Below are positions 17,683 to 26,542 of a DNA stretch of 26,542 bases, one piece after another. The stretch's first letter is position 1. Every line of letters begins with the position of its first letter. Below the pieces are notes generated by a model. It had not been told where the DNA came from. It searched no databases and saw only the letters and a program-made list of their open reading frames with translations. The DNA is from Nymphaea colorata (lineage: Eukaryota; Streptophyta; Magnoliopsida; Nymphaeales; Nymphaeaceae). Made by a program: the position numbers and the translations under genes. The stretch covers positions 1-26,542 of the forward strand of contig NW_022205011.1 in the NCBI RefSeq assembly GCF_008831285.2, given 5' to 3'.

Positions 17683-19429
17683 TCAGCAAATTTCGATGTT
17701 TTGGAAATCGAGTTCGAACTTGTCGCTCTGGGAGGACTTGTCGACGGTGAAGTTGGAGGGGATGTTGAGGATGTAGAGGATCTGCTTGCCCAGCTCCACC
17801 TCAATGCTCCCGTTCTTCTTCTCCTTCGAGCTTTCGTTGGTCTGGTACTCGATCAGCCAGATGGACTCAAGATCGTCCTCGTTGGAGTGCTCCTCGTTGA
17901 TGATGTTGAGGATCTCCTCGTCTTTGACGTTGAAAATGAAATCCACGATCGGCCCCGCGTACTTGTTGAGGTCCTCTCGGCCTCCCCACTTCACGTCCAC
18001 GATCGAACTGTCGTACTCCTTAATCATTATCTTGGCTATATCTTTAAGGAATTTAAGCTTTTGACTGATTTCCTCTTCGTTGTAGGACTCCATGAGCAGT
18101 TCGGACTCATTGAGGAGGAACTTGATCAGTTCCTTCTCGATGTTTACATTCTAAGGTCTGTTGGGCTTCAGTTTCTCGAGTTCGCTGAGGATGAACTTCA
18201 GGCCGTTCTTATAATGCTCTATGAACTTGTTGATCTTGCCAGCCTCCACCTTGATGCTTCGGTTTTCGAGGATGATAATGATGCTCTTCTTGGTCAGCTC
18301 CTCCAGCTTCTTCTGCGCGATCAGAAGATAATACTATAGAATTTCATCCTGGTTCTTATAGTGAGCCTTGAATAAGGCTATATTCTCCTTGATTCTCTTT
18401 TCGCTGATGAGGAGAGTTTCATATATCTTCTTCGTGAGTTCCTCAATCACCCCAAAAAGCATCACTTTGCAGCAGTTAAGGGCCTCCTTCTCGGGCTTTT
18501 CCTCAAAGCTGGAGCCAATGATATCCGCCCTCAGCTGAGTGTGCCTCATTTTTTCTTCAAGATTGAACCAAGGGTGGTTGAGGAGCTAGTGAGAGTAGGG
18601 ACGCTTATCGAGTTGGCGTTGCAGGCACTGGATGATGAAATCCTTTCCGATATCGCTGACCTGCACTTTCTTATCGAAAAGCAGGGGCTTATTCACCACG
18701 CAGTTGGTGATTCCCTACAGTCCCGCCCCATCGGATTTGGTGGGGAAGTAAGGGTATTTGTTGTAGAGCAAGTAGTAGGTGATGACGCCAAGCGACCAGA
18801 CGTCGCATTTTTCGTTGTAGGCATCCCGCTTGAGCACTTCTGGAGCCATGGTGAGTGGAGTTCCGCAGAAGCTCTTCATCCAGCCGTCCTCGAAGTCCTT
18901 CGAGAAGCCGAAGTCCGCCAGTTTTAGCTGATACTCGTCATTGATGAGGATGTTGGGGAGCTTAAGGTCTCTGTGAGCGATTTTCTTTTTGTTTTTCTCC
19001 TTGTTCACGGAATGCAGTTCGACCAGGGCCTCCAAAATGCCCCTTACGAGCACTTTGCAGTGATATTCTGGGATGCGGCCTTGGTTAATAAACGCTTACC
19101 CACTTTCTGTTTGTACTTATCAAGATCACCCTTTCCGCAGTATTCGAGGATGATATACCAGACGCCGTTATGTCTAAACTGGTCGATGAACTTGACGATG
19201 TTTTTGTGGTTGAGGGACTTCATGAGTTCTATTTATTTCTTGGCCATGTCTGCGTCCTAAGTAGATGATTCTGTACTGCCTTCTTCATGTTTTTCATTTT
19301 CTTGATGGCCACCGCCTACTTGGTATTGATATTCTATCCCTTGAAGACCTCAGCATAGGCCCCCTCTCCTATCTTCCCTATTATCCGATACTGGTTTCCA
19401 GTCTATTTGCTTACAAGTATTTCAGTCAT
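17683..19429 (-). CDS. ULK/ATG1-type serine/threonine protein kinase, 568 aa
   Basis: Three exons (19429-19277, 19256-19100, 19079-17683) give 569 codons with a TGA stop. The kinase domain covers residues about 14-276: glycine loop GKIGEGAYAEVF, VAIKK with Lys43, alphaC Glu59 (encoded by UAA at 19233-19235), catalytic HRDLKLPNIL (139-148), DFG (159-161), and activation segment SFCGTPLTMAPEVL, close to the ULK pattern (CGSPxYMAPE). It ends with RPYSHELLNHPWF. All catalytic residues are intact. The C-terminal ~290 residues are helical and acidic without a recognised domain; ULK-family proteins often carry MIT-like helices there. Likely a cytosolic regulatory kinase of autophagy, ciliary or membrane-traffic type; exact role unknown. 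Divergent from the PH-kinase gene. Confidence 0.92.
19080..19099 (-). other. intron, 20 nt, GT-AG
   Basis: Minus-strand GTAAGCGTTTATTAACCAAG; joins KYKQKVG to RIPEYHCKV. A at position 15. Confidence 0.9.
19257..19276 (-). other. intron, 20 nt, GT-AG
   Basis: Minus-strand GTACAGAATCATCTACTTAG; joins KNMKKA to DADMAKKEIELM at the alphaC helix. A at position 15. Confidence 0.9.
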
Positions 19430-19692
19430 TTGAAGTAATATAATAATTCTTGATGAATAGATAGGCGTTAAGGATGATAGGAATCTATCGGAATGCCCAT
19501 TTCCGATCGCTTTTTAAATGCTTAAAAAAGATTGGAATTTTAAAAAATGAATGAAGGTAACCTCGCAAGCAGAACAACCAAAAGGCGTTATTCGAACCAA
19601 TAAAAAGTTATTCAGCCCTTGGTTTTCATTATCTTGGTTAGTGCTATTCAAACTACCTATATTATTTTTTTATCCAAAATGAGTAGTCAAGA
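19430..19692. promoter_or_regulatory. divergent AT-rich promoter spacer with hairpin
   Basis: This is the 263-bp gap between two kinase genes that start divergently. It is AT-rich and contains a perfect 7-bp inverted repeat with a 7-nt loop: ATCGGAA (19487-19493), loop 19494-19500, TTCCGAT (19501-19507), 58-78 bp upstream of the ULK-type start. A regulatory role is inference. Confidence 0.4.
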
Positions 19693-21374
19693 ATGGAATA
19701 TTTTCCAGAACTCTACATCCAAAATTCACAAATTGCTCATCACTGGCCGATACCCCCGCCGGTTGAAGTTTTTATTGGTTTTGAGAAGATCGGTAGTGGG
19801 AGTTTGGGTACTTAATGGAAGATAAAAGTGTTCGATTATAATTTCTTCTTTATAGAATACAGATGGAAAGAAGTCCGCTTCTGACGGCAATCCCCAACGA
19901 CTAGACCGTAAACGCAGGCCTAATCTCCAAGGGCCTGTTTAATGTAGCCTTTGAGCAAGAAAAGTATGAAAATGCCTGGTGCTTTCTATTCTAAAATTGC
20001 ATTGTTCTAAAAATAAAGAAAGATAAAACTAGCAACGCCCAAGAAAGTCTCACCTTCAAGATCAAATTCACTTTTCAACTCATATTCTAGGCCAAGGAAG
20101 ACACAGAAACCCACGCATAGGAGAAATCCCCTCACTTTATTATCAAGTTTGAAAGATAAAATAACGCTATTATTGTTAATCTCGCCACTAATAAAGAACT
20201 CTTCGACCTCTGGAGAACCTCACTAGCTGCCAGACTCAACCAGAAAGGCTTCCACACCCTCTTCAAAGCAGTGAAAAAGATCGGAAAGGGAAACTGCGCC
20301 AATGTCTATCTGGTGGCCAAACTTTAGAACTAGAAAAAATATGCAGTCAAAGCCTTCTCCAAAGAGTCCATCTTCCACGAGGACAAAGGCAAAGAGTCCC
20401 TCATCAAAGAAGTCAGCATTATGAGACAACTTAACCACAAAAATCTGATGAAGCTAGAAGAAGTGTATGAAACCTAGCATTCAGTCTATCTGGTGACTGA
20501 ACTGCTGTAGGGAGGACAGCTTACAGAAAGGATTCGCAAGCGGATGTCCCTGCTGGAAGTGCAAATGATCATGAAGAGCTTGCTGTAAGGCCTAAAGTGC
20601 ATGCACGAGGCCCACATCATGCACCGCGACATCAAACCCGAAAACATCCTCTTCAGAAAGGCCAACGACTACGAGTGCGTGATCGTGGACTTCGGTCTGG
20701 CTGAGTCGACAACTGATGATTACTTATTCGTGCGTTGCGGCACTCCAGGCTACGTTGCGCCAGAAATAGTGAATCTCAAAAACCACAATGCCAGGTACAC
20801 CTGTGCATGTGATATGTTCAGTCTGGGAGTTATCTTCCACATGCTGATGCTCAAAAGGTCCCCTTTCCAGGGCATGAGTACGATGAAGTTTTGGAACAGA
20901 ACAAGGCTCTCAAGTTCAACTTCTAATCCCCGAATACAAACAATTGTCATAAAGCAGTAAGTCTAAATTAATGTAGGTTTTAGCCTGCTGAAACGGCTGC
21001 TGGAATGCGATCCATCGAAAAGAATCACAGCAGCATAGGCCCTCAACCACTTCTTCTTCGATCCCTAGTATACGCTCTGGTAGAGTTACAATAAGAGTCA
21101 CTCATTCAAAGCGGATTCAAGGCATGCAAAGGAGGAAGGAACGAAAAAGGAAAAGGAATCCCCACTCATGATGAGCAAAAATATAGAGAGAAAGAGAGTA
21201 GCGCAACTCAGAGAAGATAGCTGCCTCAAATTCAAAATGAAGGAAAATCTCATGACTGGATCAACTGAGGCGGGATAATGCATCGACGAGATAAACAGTC
21301 CCTAGCTTAAAAAGAAGCGTACGAGTGCAATAAAGCCCTAGAGTCGCTTCAAGCGACTGGCGAACCACAACTGA
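19693..21374 (+). CDS. PH-domain plus CaMK/CDPK-type protein kinase (two apparent frameshifts)
   Basis: Exons 19693-19801, 19822-20956 and 20977-21374. Residues about 66-172 look like a PH domain (AGLISKGLFN, WCFLFENCIVLKIKK, FIIKFERE, ending in the conserved Trp of LFDLWRTSL), suggesting phosphoinositide-directed membrane recruitment. The kinase domain follows: KKIGKGNCANVYLV, YAVKAF (Lys213), EVSIMRQLNHKNL, TELLEGGQL, HRDIKPENIL (H304-R305-D306), DFG (326-328), CGTPGYVAPEI, and, after the breaks, LLKRLLECDPSKRITAAEAL. The Glu in AAEAL and ELLEGG are TAG codons. No EF-hands follow, so it is CaMK-like rather than a full CDPK. Two single-base losses in homopolymer runs (GGG at 20871, CCCC near 20928) break the frame between SPFQG and PEYKQLS; assembly errors are likelier than decay because every motif is intact. 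The tail is basic. Confidence 0.82.
19802..19821 (+). other. probable intron, 20 nt, GT-AG
   Basis: gtttgggtacttaatggaag connects an upstream 109-nt exon (MEYFPELYIQNSQ) to the PH-domain frame. The branch-like A is at 14. If wrong, the gene would start at ATG 19863. Confidence 0.6.
20957..20976 (+). other. intron, 20 nt, GT-AG
   Basis: gtaagtctaaattaatgtag; joins EYKQLSE to SFSLLKRLLECDP. A at position 15. Confidence 0.85.
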
Positions 21375-21407
21375 TTGTTTGTGATGATGGCATCAGTATA
21401 AAAAATA

Positions 21408-24400
21408 TCAGAGATCAGCGGTGGTGGCCAGCGATTTCAGGGAGAGCTCGTGGTCCCAGTTGTTCCTGATGCGCCGCTCGAACGGCCGGCTCCCTGTCTG
21501 CGACTTGTTGTAGGTTTTGTCCCAGAAGTCCACCACCAAATCCACGAATTAAACTCCGAAGTTCACCATGAAGACGCTGACGATGATCCAGATGATCAGG
21601 ATAGACACTTCCCTGAGAGAGTTCACCAGGACCAAGAAGACGTAGAGTATGATTATGAGGGACTACTCGCCGACCATCATCCAGAATTGGAAAGCCTAGG
21701 GCGTGCTCGTGTCAGCTGGAGCCTATTTGCTCTACTTCGGCTCGGGGTATCGTCCCTATGCGATCGTGTGCCTTGTTTTTATCCTGTTCTTCGGCATAGA
21801 GGTTACGTTTCTTTAGTTTTTGAAGCAGGTTCCGATGTAGTTGGTCAAAAATTCCACCCTGTACCGCATGAAGATGAACAATGCTTCAGTCAAAAGCAAT
21901 AAGAGCAAACTTAGTGTGATGTTCTGGTCGAGTCCTCCGTTGATGCTGATGGCAGCAAACGACATCCCCAAAAACAACCGTTTAAAGCAGTATAACCCAG
22001 CTATCCTATTTGTGTATGCTCTCAGAAGTGAATACAGGACAACCATTCCGAAGAGGACGAAAGAAATGATCTTGAACATGGTTTGGGATGAAGCTGAGGC
22101 AAGCTGCCATTAAGTTCCCTTCATATTGAGAATGGAATAGTAGGTTATGCCGATAAAGGAGTTTTCCAGGATAAAGAAGACCAAATACTTTACCTGCTCT
22201 GTGTGGTCGAAATCCTTGGCATTGAAGCCGAATTTACTCCAATTGGTCCGAAAGTATTGCCAGCAGCCCGTCGCCTTGCCCTCTATCGTGTATCCCAGCT
22301 TCTTCACTGAAAAACACTTCATGATAGATGCGATAAAGAGCAAGGAGCCAACGACGATCATGATGACGAGCATAATTGACCATCCATTTCTGACGATGTT
22401 GTCATCGATGAAGAGAAGATAATGCGCGTTGTTGTTGCTTTTATTCAGGTAATCGTCGAACCAATTCGTTGCTTGAGTTAGCGAACGAGGATTGCTGAGG
22501 AACTAAAGATGTGTGCTCCAGGCAAAACCATAAAGGAAGCTATAGGCGTTGAAAGAGGAACTGTCAGGGTATAGGTTCAGAGAAGGGAGAGCCAAGTATA
22601 TGACTGAAAAAGTGATGAACAGGTTATCGGTTTTGTAGTTGATTTTTTCAGCCAGGAAGATGAGAGTGAGGAGGAAGGCCACCACGATGTAGGCGCGACC
22701 GTAGAAGTAGAGACTACTGGTCTCGTTGAGCAGGATTTCCATAAAGGACTTGCTGGCTCGGTCGAAGCCGTAGATGGAGTTGGAAATGTAGATGCTGGAT
22801 CCGCTGGAAGTGGAGCTTATCTTGGCTGCTGGTAAACTGACTGTGATGGCTTCAGAATTAGAGCTTTCCACTATGATGATGCCGAAATCAGTAGAGTAGG
22901 CAACTATTCCTCTTGAACTGCCTTACAGTCTTCTCGATGATGAAGGGGAAGCCAATGCTTCAACTTCAACTGAGAAATCGGCATCATAACTCAGTTTATT
23001 TGAGCTGATTAGCATGTAATAACTATAGGAAGCAAGTTTCACTTTGTTTCCCAAAAACATTATGCTTTGAGCTGCAGGCTAGCGTGTATCTTTCGAGCAG
23101 TTGAGACGCGTTTGCCCATTCTTGCTGGCGAAAGGGGAAACTGTGTAGCCGGTGGGACAGTTGAGGGTGCAGTTGATCGCGTACAGCCTCCCGTCCTGAG
23201 TGGCGAACCGGTCCCTCCTCAGGAAGGAGAGGCAGTCCGGCTGGCACATGCTGCTCTCGTTGCGGAACTCTCCACCCTTGCAGGGCAGCTCGGTAAGGTT
23301 GAGCTTGGCGCATGTGTTGTTGGGAGTGAGCCGGTACTAGGCGTCGCAGCGCAGGCAGAAGGGGGAAAGCGTGGAGTAGTATACACACTCCAGACAGGGA
23401 AAGGGGCATTTATGGCATCCTCCGCGCCTGGTGAGTCCGAATCCCTGCTCGCACTGGGTGCAGCGCTGGTAGGAAGTGGCGATGTTGACCATTTTGGTCC
23501 TGCTCTGGATGTCCGGCGACTTGAGGTAGGTGAAGATGGAGCCGAGGGGGTCGTTGAGGTAGTCGTTAGCCTGGAAGTTGGCAGAGATCAGGTAGAAGTA
23601 GCCGTCTGCGAACTGGTTGAACCTGTTCTTGGCGAAAAACCAATACGCACTCCGGGTGGTCTCTGCCAGACAGTTGCTCCGTTGGATGGGGAGGCAAACT
23701 CTCTGGAATCTGTATGCGGTGGTTGCGGCGGGACAGGCAGCCTCGCACTTGCCCTTGAACAGGTAGAAGCCTTGCCCGCAGATGCTGCACTCGGTCGATG
23801 AGCCTGCCACGCATACGATGCAGTTGGGCAGCTGAGCGAAGCAGGTGTTCCTAGCAGGGGTTAAAGAAGCTGTTTGGTTGAGGTTGCTGATGCTGCAGGT
23901 CTGCTGGAAGAAATCATAGCTGTTGGGGCAAATGGACAGGATGGAATTACGCTCGCAGTAATGGTTCTTCGATATGGTGACGAAGAGACTGTAGTCCGGC
24001 CTGCAACTGGTGCACTACAGCCTCCCATTCCGATCCAAAACGCAAGTTAGGCATCCGATCGGACACATCAAGCATTACAGGGTATTATAGTCGAAGTAAT
24101 AGTCAAACTGGCAGCTCTGGTTCTGCACTCCTCCGCAGTTCTTGGCGTACGATGGGCTTCCGTTGCGCGTGCAGAAGCAGGAGGACTGGTTGTTGATGTC
24201 GGTGACCATGGTGGCCTGGGGCGAACAGCCGGGAATCACCACGCAGCTGAAACCGCTGGATCTGTTGAAGGCGGATTTGTACCCCTTGGGACACTGAACT
24301 GCATCAACGCAGACGTACTCAGGCAGGAGTTGTTGAAGAGGCTGTACGGCTTGGAGCATGAAATGCAGAGGAAAATCGACTCGGAACAGTTGTTGCAGTT

Positions 24401-25783
24401 TTGCACTGTGCAGTTGGGACAAACTGCGTCAGTGGAATTGACGTAGGCGGGGCAGCTCCTGATGCAGTAGCCTTCGGCATTGACCCTGAATCCCTTTTCG
24501 CATACTGAGCAGGCCAAGTAGTTGAAGGAATTCTGCGAAAGGGTGCAAATCTAGCAGTACTTGGGACAAGGAACGCAGAGGCCGTCCTTGTGGGCGAAGA
24601 GGAAAGGCCCGCAGGAGGGGTAGCAGAGCGAAGAGTTATTGGCTACTGGCTGGTTATGAGAGTTGTAGAATGTGTTTCTGGGACAAAGGCAGCCAAATGG
24701 CGTCGCCTTCAGCGGAGAGGGGCAATTCACAGTAGAAATATCACCACATGCGCATATCCTGCGAACGTTGTCCCTATTGAGATTGGCCTGGCAGTTGATC
24801 ACGCACCTGTTGATGCCGTTCGATGAGATCTGGTGGAAGTATGGGAGCGGACAGGCAGCCAGGCAGTCCCCGTTGAGCTCGAACGTGCTCTCGGGGCAAA
24901 ACCAACTCATGCAGGAGTCCGTATCGTGCAGGTAGTCCACGCCCACCACGCTCAGACAGTGCGGATCGGGGTAGCGCAGAGCAGCCACCTCGTAGCCATT
25001 GCGGTTGATGAGCCTGAGCTAAGGCCAGTAGGGATTGATGACGAAGACGAAGGGTCCCTGGAAGTTCTAGAGATAGCCGATGGGCGTGCAGGTGGAGTAG
25101 TATTTGAACTCCAGGTAGTTGGCGAGAGGCAGCGAGTTGCTGTTGTAGTCGAAGAGGTTGTTGGGCGTCAGAGTGAAGCTGGTATAGTTGAACCTTGCAA
25201 TCTTCGACACGTCGTCGGTGCGAAACAGCCGAAGCTCTCCGTTGGTGGCTGAGAATCCCCAGCTGCCGCCGTTTTGTATGAAGGAGAGAGAGTTGAAGAG
25301 AGTGACGCTGAGGTTCGAGACCGAGTATACGTACTGTCGCGGCTGGCGGAAGAGCGAAATCCAGTTCTCGCTGGACTCGTAGCGCTTGCTGTAGACGCCG
25401 TTGATGCGGATGATGCCCATCTCGTCGATGCTCACGAACACTTCGTCGTACTGCGTCGCCACCTGCGTCGCCTGCAGACTCAGGATCGAGTCGTTATTGT
25501 TCGATCTCAGGGCATTGGCGGAGACCGAAAGCGAGCGGCAGGGCGGCAGTGCGGTGCGAGGATAGAAGCCGACCACTCCGTATGCGGTTCCTGTGAAATT
25601 CTCGATCTGGAGTTGGCAGGTGGCTTCATTGAGCGTCATGCGGAAGAGGCCGAGAGTGCTGACGAGGTAGTCGTTGGCGGTGAGGGTGTTGCCGAACTGG
25701 GTGCTTATCTTGGAGTAGTTGGCGCAGTGTCCCGCCAGGAGCAGCGCAACCACCCACAGAATTATCCCCATTCGCTGATTCAT
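21408..25783 (-). CDS. large Cys-rich multi-pass membrane protein with signal peptide, 1451 aa
   Basis: Exons 25783-24319 and 24298-21408 give 1452 codons with a TGA stop. A signal peptide is clear (MGIILWVVALLLAGHCA). Residues about 20-250 form a beta-rich domain. Residues about 260-850 carry repeated CxxC-type cysteine modules (CSVCEKGF, CPNCTVQNCNNC, CSICGQGFYLF, CTQCEQGFGLTRRGGC, CLECVYY), of the furin-like/EGF-receptor-Cys style frequent in ciliate surface proteins, plus Asn-X-Ser/Thr sites. From about 1010 to 1430 there are eight or nine hydrophobic helices (AYIVVAFLLTLIFLA, MLVIMIVVGSLLFIASIM, LSLLLLLLTEALFIF, ILIIWIIVSVFMVNF), then a short cytoplasmic tail. This topology suggests a surface receptor, adhesion protein or channel-like protein; I cannot assign a family. 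Its stop lies 33 bp from that of the PH-kinase gene. Confidence 0.85.
24299..24318 (-). other. intron, 20 nt, GT-AG
   Basis: Minus-strand GTACGTCTGCGTTGATGCAG; joins SLFNNSCL to IQCPKGYKS within the Cys-rich region. A at position 15. Confidence 0.88.
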
Positions 25784-26508
25784 TATACGCAGGCATAGAA
25801 ACCCCCAGCAGCATTTTTTTAAAGAAAGTCAAAACAAAGGCAATATGCTCATCGAAAAGAATAAATCGGTTTATTTGTTAAAGCATACAGACTTAGATTA
25901 GTGTTCTTGTTTGACTTCATGCTTATAGATGATGGTATGTATTATATTCGATTACAGATATTTCACGATCATTGAATAGGACAAGGCCTGCCGCTTCACG
26001 TCGAACATACTCTCGTCCTTTCATGAAATTTAATCGACCATCACAAGCATTACGACCATACACCCAGATACGAGAATTGTCCTCAAAGGATAAGCCATCA
26101 AAAGAATCATCCGGATCATTGCTCCATTGGTCAAAAAAGTCAAATAATTAGCTGAAGATGACAGTTACTGCGTGAGATGCCAATCCATATTACGCCTTTA
26201 AGAAAGATTTAGCTACTTTTTTGCGGACTTTGACTATGAAGAAAAGGATAGCATGAGTCTAATTGTAATTGGAAGAAAACTGTCAAACTTTCGATAGGCT
26301 TTGGGAAGGATTTACGAACTCAGTGATTGCCCATGGAAGGCTAAAGACATTACCATGCCTAAATGATTAATATTCAGCTATTTAGCTTTATCAGTATGAT
26401 AAATAGAATGCTTATTGACAAATCGTTGATTGCTGAAGGTTATTTGTAAAGGCATTTCAAATAAATTGGCCATTTAATTATTGTTTCAATTACTTTTATG
26501 TTGTTGCA
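25784..26508. other. right subtelomeric region, AT-rich
   Basis: 725 bp between the start of the surface-protein gene and the right telomere. It is clearly more AT-rich than the coding part of the chromosome. No gene with a start codon is supportable; the only structured signal is the minus-strand open frame listed separately. The promoter of the surface-protein gene must lie at the left side. Confidence 0.6.
25917..26282 (-). pseudogene. AT-rich open frame, possible gene remnant
   Basis: A 122-codon frame bounded upstream by TGA at 26283 and ending in TGA at 25917 has protein-like composition: KVRKKVAKSFLKAEYGLASH, SELFDFFDQWSNDPDDSFDG, RIWVYGRNACDGRLNFMKGR, AAGLVLFNDREISVIEYN. It has no ATG near its 5' end (the first is two thirds in), and no 20-nt intron joins it cleanly to an upstream exon. 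Third positions are A/T-rich, unlike every other gene here, and it has few UAR codons. It could be a truncated or decayed gene, an exon of a gene with a different intron, or chance. I recognise no family. Confidence 0.35.
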
Positions 26509-26542
26509 GGTTGGGTTGGGGGTTGGGGGGGTTGGGGTTGGG
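26509..26542. repeat. right telomere (G-rich strand)
   Basis: The window ends in T2Gn repeat with G-runs of 3, 5, 7, 4 and 3 after an initial GG. It is the mirror of the left end, so the sequence is telomere to telomere. The repeat length is irregular, unlike the fixed G4T2 of Tetrahymena. Confidence 0.95.

Noticed and set aside
17701-18339. 212-codon plus-strand open frame
   Set aside because: Antisense shadow of the ULK-type kinase C-terminal region, which continues in frame from an intact kinase domain.
23067-23801. 244-codon plus-strand open frame
   Set aside because: Antisense to the Cys-rich surface protein, whose cysteine modules are unmistakable on the minus strand.
242-25783. UAR read as glutamine (Tetrahymena/Paramecium code)
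   Set aside because: It also keeps frames open, but conserved positions (alphaC Glu, FEIQDEGSQ, ENEEQ, AAEAL) demand Glu.
1-26542. tRNA, rRNA, CRISPR arrays, insertion sequences or bacterial operon signals
   Set aside because: None seen. The intron structure, genetic code and telomeres mark a ciliate nuclear chromosome, where such bacterial features are not expected.

Overview
This window looks like one complete, telomere-capped somatic (macronuclear) minichromosome of a ciliate, most likely a peritrich (a Vorticella/Carchesium/Epistylis-like oligohymenophorean). Both ends carry telomeric repeat: C-rich at the left (1-17), G-rich at the right (26509-26542), with variable T2G(3-7) units. UAA and UAG are read through in every gene and UGA is the only stop. 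At positions where protein families are nearly invariant, the UAR codons fall on glutamate (kinase alphaC Glu, RsmB FEIQDEGSQ and ENEEQ, kinase AAEAL and ELLEGG), not glutamine. That is the peritrich nuclear code (NCBI table 30). Standard-code gene finding breaks these genes into short pieces, so the models here were rebuilt by hand.

Thirteen genes fill nearly the whole molecule. Left to right: an unknown protein (242-990 +); a TMEM184/OST-alpha-type membrane protein (1082-2419 +); an unknown small coiled-coil protein (2442-3057 -); a MYND-TPR protein resembling axonemal ZMYND12 (3189-4594 +); an RsmB/NSUN-type RNA cytosine-5 methyltransferase (4652-6057 +); an EF-hand protein (6157-7661 -); an N-terminal-motor kinesin of 1028 residues (7747-10833 -); an unknown basic protein (10907-11380 -); a 1399-residue protein with an AP-2 alpha-ear-like C-terminus (11758-15977 +); a coiled-coil protein ending in a jacalin-like lectin domain (16053-17646 +); a ULK/ATG1-type kinase (17683-19429 -); a PH-domain plus CaMK-type kinase with two apparent frameshifts (19693-21374 +); and a large secreted or surface Cys-rich multi-pass membrane protein (21408-25783 -). 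The right subtelomere also holds an AT-rich open frame that may be a gene remnant.

The most striking structural feature is the introns. I infer 24, of which 22 are exactly 20 nt and two are 19 nt. Nearly all have an A at position 15, the likely branch point, five nt before the 3' end. Two appear to be GC-AG. Two 20-nt introns in the TMEM184-type gene lie back to back with no exon between them. Spacers are very small: convergent gene pairs are separated by 22, 36 and 33 bp.

The genes do not form a pathway. Several fit ciliate cell biology (axonemal MYND-TPR protein, kinesin, vesicle-coat appendage, signalling kinases, surface antigen-like receptor). Co-linearity here reflects macronuclear chromosome fragmentation rather than operons. 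Functional assignments come from motif reading only; no searches were run.
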